In this document: positions 1 through 6,892 of the stretch, one piece after another
How the letters are laid out: each line of letters begins with the position of its first letter
Numbering within the stretch: position 1 is the first letter of the stretch
Source of the DNA: Amygdalobacter indicium
GTDB taxonomy: Bacteria > Bacillota > Clostridia > Saccharofermentanales > Fastidiosipilaceae
Assembly (NCBI RefSeq): GCF_029101545.1
Contig: NZ_CP118866.1
Coordinates: 186,001 to 250,000 of the forward strand
Length of the DNA: 64,000 nt
Direction: 5' to 3'
Notes under the pieces: generated by a model
Seen by the model: only the letters and a program-made list of their open reading frames with translations
The model's database searches: none
Told to the model about the DNA's origin: nothing
Program-made: the position numbers and the translations under genes

Positions 1-4
1 TGAA

Positions 5-658
5 TTGCCCCCATACACAATAGAAAATTGTCCAACACTACGTATAGACAATCTCAAATTAAGCTTTGAAAAGCAATGCAATCTTCATGTAAGCAATCTT
101 GCCTTTCATACGAACTATATTTATGGCATTGTTGGAAAAAACGGTTGTGGTAAATCAAGCTTTATTAAAAGCCTTATTGGTGTTATGAAACAATCAAAAG
201 AAACAGTGTTTTACCGGGATAAACAGTGCAATAAACGAAAGAGGATTTCGCTATCATCACTAGTAATGCAAGATGTAAACAGCCAGCTTTTTAGCGAATC
301 TGTTGAACATGAGCTAACACTTACGCAAAAAAACATATCGGAAGTTTCCCTAGACTCTATATTAGAGCAACTTAATATCCGTGAATTCAAAAATGTGCAT
401 CCCATGAGTTTATCCGGGGGTCAAAAACAGCGTGTTGCTATTGCTACCAGCATAGTTGACGGAGCGGCGCTCATGTATTTTGATGAACCAACCAGTGGCA
501 TGGATTATAAAAACATGCTTGCCATATCGCACTGCATTCAATCACTCAAAAGCCAAAAACGCATTATTTTTATCGTTTCGCATGATGTGGAATTTCTTAA
601 TATCACGTGCGATTATATTCTAAATATAGAGCGTTTCTCTACACGGCAATTGCAGTGA
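5..658 (+). CDS. ABC transporter ATPase, ECF/cobalt-type (left-truncated)
   Basis: ATP-binding subunit that would power an importer at the inner face of the membrane. Visible motifs in order: Walker A GKNGCGKSS (about residue 44), signature LSGGQKQRVAIA, Walker B MYFDEPTSGMD and H-loop IFIVSHD. The sequence style is that of energy-coupling-factor (vitamin/metal) ATPases. The reading frame is open to the left edge, and the first codon here is TTG without a visible ribosome site, so this is probably the C-terminal half of a longer, perhaps two-domain, ATPase. The substrate cannot be told because the partner genes lie outside the window. Confidence 0.75.
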   Translation: MPPYTIENCPTLRIDNLKLSFEKQCNLHVSNLAFHTNYIYGIVGKNGCGKSSFIKSLIGVMKQSKETVFYRDKQCNKRKRISLSSLVMQDVNSQLFSESVEHELTLTQKNISEVSLDSILEQLNIREFKNVHPMSLSGGQKQRVAIATSIVDGAALMYFDEPTSGMDYKNMLAISHCIQSLKSQKRIIFIVSHDVEFLNITCDYILNIERFSTRQLQ

Positions 659-732
659 AGTAATACTGTTGTGGTGTTTTATGTCCGCTAATTTGAGAAA
701 TCACACGAAATAGAGTTCGGCATATTCTAAAA

Positions 733-867
733 ATGCTTTTAAATGTTGGAGTATCAGGCTTGGTGGTTATTCCGGAAACTAAGGTTCCTGAGTTTAAGAA
801 GTTGCTTGTTTGGGATTATACCGAATATGCAAACTATAGAATAGTGATTGTCCAAACGCATGAATGA
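733..867 (+). pseudogene. 44-codon open frame, unrecognised remnant
   Basis: A short open frame begins at ATG 733 and encodes a peptide with core IPETKVPEFKKLLVWDYTEY. It looks like protein sequence rather than random DNA, but I do not recognise a family. It lies between two broken genes and ends inside the first unit of a tandem repeat, so it is probably the tail or middle of a lost gene. Confidence 0.25.
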
Positions 868-945
868 AAACTAGCTAAACACTTGAATGAAAGCTCGCCA
901 AATACACGAATAAAAACCGGATAAATGCTTGAATGACTGATGAAG
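854..945 (+). repeat. Degenerate 23-bp tandem repeat, four copies
   Basis: Units start at 854, 877, 900 and 923, each 23 bp, with a shared pattern AAAyrCwyGAATrAAA. Unit 2 reads AAACACTTGAATGAAAGCTC. The array sits directly in front of the DUF4143 fragment and ends within its first codons. A period of 23 bp, roughly two helical turns, would suit a repeated protein-binding site, but no function is established. Confidence 0.6.
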
Positions 946-1194
946 TTCACCTATTATCACTATAGAGATAAGAATGGTTTAGAATGTGATGCGGTGATTC
1001 ATTTAAGAAATGGGTCTTATGGTCTAGTTGAAATTAAGCTCGGTGGAGATAAGTTGATTGAGGAAGGTGCAAAGACTTTAAAGGATTTAGCCTCTAAAAT
1101 AGACACTGAAAACATGCCTAGACCTTCATTTATGACAGTTTTATGTGCCAAAGCGTCTTTTGTTTACAAAAGAAATGATGAATTAATCGTATGA
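940..1194 (+). pseudogene. C-terminal fragment of an AAA ATPase with DUF4143
   Basis: The 84 residues match the end of the ATP-binding/DUF4143 family: YYRDKNGLECDAVI, then a VEIKLGG motif and an (I)EEGAKTLKxLASKID stretch. Family members are usually about 400 residues with an N-terminal P-loop, so roughly 80 percent of the gene is missing. The first codon (ATG 940) lies in the fourth copy of a tandem repeat and has no ribosome site. It is a remnant and is probably not expressed. Confidence 0.6.
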
Positions 1195-1360
1195 AGTGGA
1201 TTTTCTTATTCTAAGCGCAGTCAACAGAGGCTCCATACCATTTCTTTTCCTCGCCATATTTGCTATAAGTGTATATATCATTCCAGGAATCTTATTCATG
1301 TAAATTGTGTTGCAATATGCGATATAATAATTTGTTATATGTGTATGGAGGTTGATTGAT

Positions 1361-1657
1361 ATGGCCGTTACTAAGACAGCGAACGTTAATGTAAGAATAC
1401 CAGAAAATATTAAGCAGCAGGCGGAGCAGATTTTGGAAACTATTGGAATTTCCAGGGCTACTGCTATTGATATGTTTTATCGTCAAATCATTCTTAATAA
1501 GGGTATTCCGTTTTCGCTTACTATTCCAAAGTCGCTTCCGGCACAAGCTGATATGGATGAGAAAACGTTTAACGCGTTGATGTCTAAAGGCTATGATCAG
1601 GCGGTTCGTGGCGATAGTTATCCGATAGATGATGTTTTTGAAGAGCTTGAACGCTGA
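1361..1657 (+). CDS. RelB/DinJ family antitoxin
   Basis: The 98-residue protein has the ribbon-helix-helix pattern of RelB/DinJ antitoxins: TANVNVRIPENIKQQAE, then GISRATAIDMFYRQII and the GIPF motif, followed by an acidic C-terminal tail that would wrap the toxin. ATG 1361 is chosen because GGAGG (1347-1351) lies nine bases upstream; an in-frame TTG at 1352 is poorer. These antitoxins bind DNA as dimers and neutralise a RelE/YafQ/ParE-type toxin. Here the toxin gene that follows is only a fragment, so the antitoxin is orphaned. Confidence 0.85.
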   Translation: MAVTKTANVNVRIPENIKQQAEQILETIGISRATAIDMFYRQIILNKGIPFSLTIPKSLPAQADMDEKTFNALMSKGYDQAVRGDSYPIDDVFEELER

Positions 1658-1850
1658 TGAGCAGCCGTGGGGTGAGCTTGGCTTTAGGAAAATACGCGTA
1701 AAAAATTATTACGTTTACTTTTGGTTTGATGAGAATAGAAAAGAAGTCCAAATATTCGCGGTTATTTACGTGAGAAGAGACCGGGTTAAGCAACTGGAAC
1801 AATTCCAATATTATAATGTACTAATTAGTACAAACCTCTTGATTTTCTGA
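1629..1850 (+). pseudogene. C-terminal half of a RelE/ParE-type toxin
   Basis: The frame overlaps the antitoxin end and encodes PWGELGFRKIRVKNYYVYFW followed by VQIFAVIYVRRDRVKQLEQF, the classic C-terminal half of RelE/ParE-superfamily toxins of about 95-105 residues. The N-terminal half, including the first helices, is absent: only about nine codons separate the antitoxin stop from toxin-like sequence. The tail also runs past the usual end into a downstream operator. A deletion that removed the front of the toxin and kept the antitoxin is the simplest reading. Confidence 0.6.
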
Positions 1851-1872
1851 ACAATTTTTAGTACAATAGTAC
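1817..1872 (+). promoter_or_regulatory. Promoter with two TAGTAC operators for the Panacea TA operon
   Basis: A perfect 16-bp palindrome TGTACTAATTAGTACA (1817-1832) lies just upstream of a -35 TTGATT (1839-1844). A 17-bp spacer leads to -10 TACAAT (1862-1867). A second, looser site TAGTACAATAGTAC (1859-1872) covers the -10. Both carry TAGTAC half-sites. Autoregulation by the downstream antitoxin, which has an HTH, is inferred. Confidence 0.65.
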
Positions 1873-1893
1873 ATGAAGAAGTCAGGGGAAAGC

Positions 1894-2304
1894 ATGAATC
1901 CATATTATAATCAAAACTACACTAGAAAGCAGATTGAAGATGTTCTTTCGACGATAAAAGAATGTATTAATGCCGGTCGTTTTAATATCGCAATGAATGA
2001 AAATCGTCAGGAGAATATAGATTTCATCAACGAATACAACATTTATCCAAGTAAGAGAAAAGAAATCTTAATGCAAATTTCAGTTGATGATTTTTGTCAT
2101 AGTCTGAAAAATATAAATATAAAATACGATAAAGAAGTTCTTTATGTTTTTGTTCCTAGAATAACATTGGCTAATGCGTTGGGAAAACAAGAGTTGGTAG
2201 ACATGTATACGAAGTTTAACGTGATTAAAGGTAAGAATGGAAGAAGAACAATTGTGATCTCTTTTCATAAGCTTAATAAGCCTATTAGCTATTTGTTTAG
2301 ATAG
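1894..2304 (+). CDS. Putative toxin partner of a Panacea antitoxin
   Basis: The 136-residue basic protein has no signal or membrane segment. Recognisable stretches are TRKQIEDVLSTIKECINAGRF near the start and NGRRTIVISFHKLNKP near the end. I do not recognise a catalytic motif; an MqsR-like RNase fold is possible. ATG 1894 is preferred over 1873 because AGGGGAA precedes it and the predicted transcript starts near 1874. It is followed 23 bp later by a Zn-ribbon/HTH/Panacea protein, and small toxins are the usual partners of such proteins. Toxin activity is inferred from that context. Confidence 0.6.
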   Translation: MNPYYNQNYTRKQIEDVLSTIKECINAGRFNIAMNENRQENIDFINEYNIYPSKRKEILMQISVDDFCHSLKNINIKYDKEVLYVFVPRITLANALGKQELVDMYTKFNVIKGKNGRRTIVISFHKLNKPISYLFR

Positions 2305-2327
2305 AGAGTTTTAAAGGAGAAATTATT

Positions 2328-3323
2328 ATGAGTGTAAGAGTTGTATTTTGTGAAGAATGTAGAGATGAAGTTTCGTATACTGTTGAAGAAAAGGAGATGA
2401 CTGGAACTATTCGTGGCGTTCAGTATCACTATATTGGCAGGGAAGCAAAGTGTGCTAATTGTGGAGCATATGTAGATGTTGAAGAAATTAGTGAATCTAA
2501 TTTGAAAGCGCTTTACGATGTTTACCGAAAAGAGAACGGTATCGTTTCTCTTGAAAAGATTCGAGCAATTCCTGAACGTTATGATATTGGTAAGCGTCCA
2601 CTGTCAATACTTTTGGGATGGGGAGAACACACGTTTACTCGTTATGCAGATGGCGATATACCGACTCGGCAATATTCTGAAACTTTGAATCGACTATTTG
2701 ATGATCCTGCTTATTATCTGAGTATTTTGGAGGAAAATAAGGGTCGATTGATGTCTCAGCAGACTTACGAGAAAAGTTATAAAGCTGTTTCGGCTTTGAT
2801 TGGCAATAATGGCATGCTTGATGGGAAGATAAGTGAAGTTGTTGCATATCTTTTAAATCAGTGTGAGGATATCACGCCATTAGCGTTGCAGAAGAGTCTT
2901 TATTATATCCAGGGATTCTTCTATGCATTTTTCAAAAAGTACATTTTTGTTGAGGATTGTGAAGCTTGGGCGCATGGGCCTGTTTACAGGGATATTTATG
3001 CGAGGTATTCGGATTATCATTTTGATCCGATTTCAAAGGTTGAATCATTTGATTCTTCTATATTTACCGCTCAGGAGAAGGCTATTTTAGATAGTGTGAT
3101 CCAAAATATTTGTTGTTATAGTGGAAAGATTTTGGAAGACTTCACACACAGTGAGTCTCCGTGGATTAATACTAGGGGAGATCTTCCAGATGGTGCTTCT
3201 TCAAATAAGATTATTGATAAACATATGATTGGGGATTATTTTATGAAAATCAAAGAGCAGTATGGCATGAATTCTCCTAGAGATATTCAGTTGTATACGA
3301 AAGCTGTGTTTGCCAGTCTGTAA
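2328..3323 (+). CDS. Zn-ribbon, HTH and Panacea (DUF4065/SocA) antitoxin
   Basis: The 331-residue protein has three parts. An N-terminal zinc ribbon (residues 1-55) has two CxxC pairs (CEEC, CANC), as in MqsA. A helix-turn-helix region (about 65-130) carries IGKRPLSILLGWGEHTFTRY. A C-terminal Panacea/DUF4065 domain (about 165-331) carries the pattern LALQKSLYYIQGFFYA and EAWAHGPVYRDIYARY. Panacea proteins are known to act as antitoxins against many unrelated toxins. The HTH probably binds the TAGTAC operators upstream of the operon. The site AAAGGAG precedes ATG 2328. Confidence 0.8.
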   Translation: MSVRVVFCEECRDEVSYTVEEKEMTGTIRGVQYHYIGREAKCANCGAYVDVEEISESNLKALYDVYRKENGIVSLEKIRAIPERYDIGKRPLSILLGWGEHTFTRYADGDIPTRQYSETLNRLFDDPAYYLSILEENKGRLMSQQTYEKSYKAVSALIGNNGMLDGKISEVVAYLLNQCEDITPLALQKSLYYIQGFFYAFFKKYIFVEDCEAWAHGPVYRDIYARYSDYHFDPISKVESFDSSIFTAQEKAILDSVIQNICCYSGKILEDFTHSESPWINTRGDLPDGASSNKIIDKHMIGDYFMKIKEQYGMNSPRDIQLYTKAVFASL

Positions 3324-3367
3324 GGATTTGTTGAAATATTAAATAATGATCCGTGGGAGGAATAGTT

Positions 3368-3700
3368 GTGAATAAGTTTGAATTGTTTTCTATGATTTAT
3401 TACGTGTTAAATCATTATTGGAAAGAAAATAAAAGTGAAGAATTGGCTTCATTTTTAAGCAATATGAATCCTGTTTTATCTGATGATATTGGCTCTGCTG
3501 TTCCTTCTATGTGTGCAAAGTATAGTTTGCTAGTAAATGAAGAAATTAGCATTGATAATAGTTTTAGTGTTGCTTGTAAGTATGTTAAAAGTTTAGGTTT
3601 GCAGTCTGTGACGGATGCGTTTGCTTGCGTTTGTGAAGATGCTTGGAAAGCGCGGTGCGTGAAATACATGTCATCAAGTCATAAAGGGCAAAATATTTAG
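3368..3700 (+). CDS. Unknown small protein, third gene of the Panacea TA operon
   Basis: The 110-residue protein starts at GTG 3368, chosen because GGGAGG (3355-3360) lies seven bases upstream. It is predicted soluble and helical, with several cysteines near the C-terminus (AFACVCEDAWKARC). No family is recognised. It follows the antitoxin by 44 bp on the same strand with the same AT-rich composition, so it is probably co-transcribed. It could be a third TA component or an unrelated passenger. Confidence 0.5.
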   Translation: MNKFELFSMIYYVLNHYWKENKSEELASFLSNMNPVLSDDIGSAVPSMCAKYSLLVNEEISIDNSFSVACKYVKSLGLQSVTDAFACVCEDAWKARCVKYMSSSHKGQNI

Positions 3701-3870
3701 TGCGTGAAGCAATTTTTTTGCCGTGCGTCTTTTACGCGCAAAAGTGCAAGTTGACCATTTTGGGCGTAATTTTAAAGTTGAACTTGAAATTTACGCCCAT
3801 TATTAGAACATCACGGTTTCCGGTCAACAAGCGAATATTGCATGGGTTTTGTGTTAAGAGAATGGATATC

Positions 3871-3944
3871 ATGCTTAAAATCAAGCTATCAAGCCAATCT
3901 TAAACCTTTTAACGATAGCCCCTCCTATCGTGAAAAAGTGCCCC
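3871..3944 (+). repeat. Left copy of a ~74-bp imperfect repeat with a hairpin
   Basis: This stretch closely matches 6682-6756, including the shared text AATCTTAAAC and a hairpin with arms ACGATAG (3912-3918) and CTATCGT (3925-3931) followed by GAAAAAGTGC. The two copies bracket about 2.8 kb of rearranged DNA. The poor T tract argues against a strong terminator here. It may be a trace of duplication by a mobile element. Confidence 0.6.
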
Positions 3945-3945
3945 C

Positions 3946-4517
3946 ACTTTGCACCCGGCTGGTGAATGATAATTTAGCTGCAATGATCAAGACTATCTAC
4001 GAGTATTGATTTGTACAGTTCGAGTTTCCAGATAGAAATGGAAAGCCGTATAAATCCTCAGGCGGAAAGATGGTATGGAACGAGCAACTAAAAAGAACCA
4101 TTCCCCAAAGTTGGGCTGTGGCATAAATAATCCATTATGTGATCCTATTAAACCGGCATTAAACTTTTCTCTGAAAAAACTTACTTAGCCACAGCTGATG
4201 TTATTGGTACATCGAAATGTACTGAGAGGTATTTTGAATATATAGCCTCATTTATTGACAATGATTACTTGGAAACATTAAAAGATCAATTTGCTCATGG
4301 TGCTACGCAAGAAGCGGATAATAGAACTTTGGATCTCTACCATTCTGCATCAAGGCAAAGCTATCAGTTAATCGGTTCTGCATTGATAGAAAATAAACAT
4401 CTTGAATCTCTCCGTGATTGGCTTTTAACTATGCTCATGAACGGACAGGCACAATCGAAGAATAGGCAGCTAAATTATCATTTCTCTATCCATTACTTTC
4501 TTCTCCTTAATCTATAA
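3946..4517 (+). pseudogene. Type I restriction specificity subunit (HsdS) remnant
   Basis: Translated fragments match the HsdS spacer and tail. One reads NDNLAAMIKTIYEY, then stop, then FVQFEFPDRNGKPYKSSGGK with WNEQLKRTIP; the TGA at 4007-4009 falls where a conserved Trp (YWF) is expected. After a taa near 4124 further pieces follow, including YLATADV, YFEYIASFID and near the end LRDWLLTMLMNGQAQ, the usual HsdS C-terminus. No hsdM or hsdR is in the window. The nonsense codon, frameshifts and missing target-recognition segments show decay. Confidence 0.65.
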
Positions 4518-4632
4518 ATTTCAATTAACAAAGCGACTGAACTTATATTTCAATCGCTAAAAGTCTCATATATTAAATTGTTTTAAGTGGGGATTCTTAT
4601 CTTTACCATTTTTACGTCCTAATTTTGAGTAT

Positions 4633-4667
4633 AAAAAAGACGATAGAGCTTTAACTGTCTATCGTCT
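4633..4667 (-). terminator. Rho-independent terminator of the XRE/membrane-protein operon
   Basis: Read on the minus strand, arms AGACGATAG and CTATCGTCT (4659-4667 and 4638-4646) form a 9-bp perfect stem followed by six T. It lies about 20 bp after the stop codon of the membrane protein gene. Confidence 0.8.
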
Positions 4668-4688
4668 AATACCTTCACTATGATATTT

Positions 4689-5138
4689 TTAAATCTTTTT
4701 TGACCAATATGCTTTTAGTAATTTAGAAAATATTATTTGTACAAATGCAACTATTATTAACGCTAAAAAGGCTTCATAACTTACATATGCTATAATTAAA
4801 GAAACTATTACAATAACCATTGAAAATAAAGGTATTATATTTGATCCTGACTTCATCTTTATTAATATCATTCTTTCATCGGTTTCTTTAGTATACATCT
4901 TCTCCAATATATCTCTATTTCTATATGCTCTACTAAGCATTGACAGGTAGAATACAGATACAAGTTCAAGTCCAATAAAAAATCCTACTACATAATCTGT
5001 CACATCTTCTTTTAATGGAAATTTATATTTTAAGTAAAAATTTCCAATAATAACTGTGAGTAAGGCAACCATACATAATAAGACTAAGATACTAATTCTA
5101 AATCCTATTTCTTTTTTATATTTTTCTAATTTGTTCAT
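4689..5138 (-). CDS. Small four-helix membrane protein next to an XRE regulator
   Basis: The 149-residue protein has about four hydrophobic segments in two pairs. A charged central loop (TKETDERMILIKMKSGSN) resembles the DERM/E-R-x-x motif of DUF2178-like and related membrane proteins that pair with small XRE regulators. The start at 5138 is fixed by GAGGAGG nine bases upstream, which is itself the end of the regulator gene; an ATG at 5147 touches that site directly. Function is unknown. The regulator probably senses or controls this protein's expression. Confidence 0.6.
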   Translation of the reverse strand: MNKLEKYKKEIGFRISILVLLCMVALLTVIIGNFYLKYKFPLKEDVTDYVVGFFIGLELVSVFYLSMLSRAYRNRDILEKMYTKETDERMILIKMKSGSNIIPLFSMVIVIVSLIIAYVSYEAFLALIIVAFVQIIFSKLLKAYWSKKI

Positions 5139-5139
5139 A

Positions 5140-5340
5140 TTAATCATCCTCCTCTATACTAAATATTTCTTCAATACTCATATCAAAAAACTTAGCAATT
5201 TTAAAAGCCAATGGCAGTGACGCTATATATTTTCCAGTTTCAATGGAAGTAATAGTCTGTCTTGTTACTCCAACTTCATTTGCCAATTCTTCTTGAGTTA
5301 TTTTATGCTGTTTTCTTAATTGAGAAATTGCATTTTTCAT
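5140..5340 (-). CDS. Small XRE-family transcriptional regulator
   Basis: The 66-residue protein is almost only a helix-turn-helix: SQLRKQHKITQEELANEVGV followed by TRQTITSIETGKYIASLPLA, with the acidic end IEEIFSIEEDD. Such stand-alone XRE proteins bind DNA as dimers. The start ATG (5340) has GGAGGAGG close upstream. A consensus promoter with three phased direct repeats lies directly in front, which suggests autorepression. The membrane protein gene follows after a one-base gap, so the two are translationally coupled. Confidence 0.85.
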   Translation of the reverse strand: MKNAISQLRKQHKITQEELANEVGVTRQTITSIETGKYIASLPLAFKIAKFFDMSIEEIFSIEEDD

Positions 5341-5357
5341 TTTCCTCCTCCAATAGC

Positions 5358-5414
5358 AAGCTCACTTTACATGCAAAGTATAGTTCGCTTTGCTTTTTTT
5401 GTCAAGCTTACTTT
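5358..5414 (-). promoter_or_regulatory. Promoter with three 23-bp-phased operator repeats
   Basis: On the minus strand a -35 TTGACA (5405-5400) and -10 TATACT (5382-5377) are separated by exactly 17 bp. Three direct repeats with consensus AAAGTrAGCTT, lying at 5404-5414, 5381-5391 and 5358-5368, are spaced exactly 23 bp and cover the -35, the -10 and the start region. Binding by the adjacent XRE protein is inferred. Confidence 0.75.
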
Positions 5415-5491
5415 GCTTTTTATAATTTCTTAAACTAAAAAGACGAGAGATTTTTACTGTCTATCGTTTGTTGCTAAATTCAATCCTATAA

Positions 5492-5622
5492 TTAGTTTTT
5501 TATATTTTTTATTTTTAATACCTTAGATTTTGAAATTAATTTAGCTTTATCCCTATTTTCAAAAAAATCTTCACCATCAAACAAATTCTTTTTATCATAA
5601 TCTTCAAGTAACTTGTAATTCT
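5492..5622 (-). pseudogene. C-terminal coding remnant on the minus strand
   Basis: Reading leftwards, the minus strand encodes about 43 residues (YKLLEDYDKKNLFDGEDFF then ENRDKAKLISKSKVLKIKN) ending at a TAA (5494-5492). It looks like the lysine-rich tail of a larger protein, but I do not recognise the family. Its upstream end abuts the truncated recombinase, so this is a deletion junction. Confidence 0.35.
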
Positions 5623-6604
5623 TGAAAAGGAAGCACAAGTCGTAAGAAGAATTTATAGAGAATATTTAGAAGGAGCAAGCCTTAGAGATATAGCGGAGGG
5701 TCTTGAAAAAGACGGTGTTAAAAACGGTGCCGGGCATTTAAAATGGCACTTGTCTAATATTAAAACCATCTTGCAAAACGAAAAATATATTGGTGATGCT
5801 CTTTTACAAAAAACCATCACGACAGATTTTATTAACCATGTTCGTATAAAAAATGATGGAACAGAACCACAGTATTATGTAAAAGATAGCCACGCGTCTA
5901 TTATTCCAAGAGATATTTTCTTTAAAGTTCAAGAAGAAATGGTAAGACGAGCCAACATGTTTAGTGGTGAGGAGAATAAAAAAAGGAGAGTTTATTCCAG
6001 TAAGTACGCTTTATCCAGCTTATGTGTTTGTTCTAAATGCGGGGATGTTTACAGAAGAATTGCTTGGAACAATCGAGGAGTGCGTTCTGTTGTTTGGCGT
6101 TGTTGTACCAGATGGGAAAATGGTCCTAGTGCTTGTGATGCTCCGACAGTAAAAGAGGAAGAGCTGCAGTCTGCTACAGTGAAAGCCATAAACAAGGTGT
6201 TTAGTATACCGGATGAAGTATTGGATACGTTGAATAACAATATTAGAGAAATTATCGCGGGCAACAACTTAAGCGAGCTTGAAACGGTTGATAAAAAAAT
6301 TGCAGACAAACAAGCGATACTACTAACCTTGCTTAAAGCTAAAAAAGACTACACGAAAATAGCCAACGAGATTGATGAGCTTAAAGGTAAGAAACAGCAG
6401 CTTCTTATAGAAAAAGCAGGTCAAGAAGATGCTAAAAGACGAATCAGAGAAATGGAAGATTTTCTGAAAAGTGAGCGTCACGATATTAGTGAGTATGACG
6501 AGAAGCTGGTAAGAAAGTACATCAAGAAAATAAAAGTTTACGAGGACAGGTTCAGCGTAACTTTTAAATCAGAGTTTAGTGTGGATGTTGAAAGGGCATC
6601 GTAA
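5612..6604 (+). pseudogene. Large serine recombinase, N-terminal catalytic domain missing
   Basis: The frame carries the recombinase domain from about 5624 (EAQVVRRIYREYLEGASLRD), then an NEKYIGDALLQKT motif, a zinc ribbon (CVCSKCGDVYRR with CC further on) and a coiled-coil end. Family members are about 500-550 residues with an N-terminal resolvase domain holding the catalytic Ser; that domain is absent and a TAA lies just upstream (5609-5611). It cannot recombine DNA by itself. It marks an integrated element of the conjugative-transposon type. Confidence 0.7.
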
Positions 6605-6643
6605 AAGCCAAAAGAATGTGAGCGTTTGAAATGTTACAAAAGT

Positions 6644-6681
6644 CAGCCTAGGGGAATCATCTCTAGGCTGTTTTTGTTTTT
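6644..6681 (+). terminator. Terminator after the recombinase remnant
   Basis: Arms AGCCTAG and CTAGGCT enclose a short loop and are followed by a T-rich run (TTTTTGTTTTT). The position, 40 bp after the recombinase stop, is typical. Confidence 0.8.
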
Positions 6682-6756
6682 ATGCTCAAGAATCAAGCTA
6701 TTAAGCTAATCTTAAACTTTTTAACGATAGCTTTTTCTATCGTTAAAAAGTGCACC
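6682..6756 (+). repeat. Right copy of the ~74-bp imperfect repeat with a hairpin
   Basis: This partner of 3871-3944 has hairpin arms AACGATAG (6723-6730) and CTATCGTT (6737-6744) followed by AAAAAGTGC. It lies just after the recombinase terminator. Confidence 0.6.
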
Positions 6757-6806
6757 CAATATCCATAGTGTGCACTCAAAAAAGTGTAGCTATACTTGGA
6801 GTTCTC

Positions 6807-6848
6807 TCAATCCACGTGGAGACTGTTGTTTTGATGTCAAGGAAATAA
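6807..6848 (+). other. RlmD/RumA-like 3' end, probable att-site scar 1
   Basis: In frame the DNA reads SIHVETVVLMSRK followed by TAA. HVETVVLMS is the conserved C-terminus of RlmD/RumA 23S rRNA uracil methyltransferases. The 3' end of that gene is a well-known integration site for serine-recombinase conjugative elements, which carry a copy of the end. The rest of the methyltransferase is absent, so this is best read as an attachment-site half. Confidence 0.6.
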
Positions 6849-6892
6849 GAACATAGGATATTTTTACTTTATTTAGAAATTTGGAGGGAATA

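Noticed and set aside
3700..3903. 67-codon open frame after the Panacea operon
   Set aside because: It has no ribosome site and no recognisable protein pattern, and it runs into a non-coding repeat.
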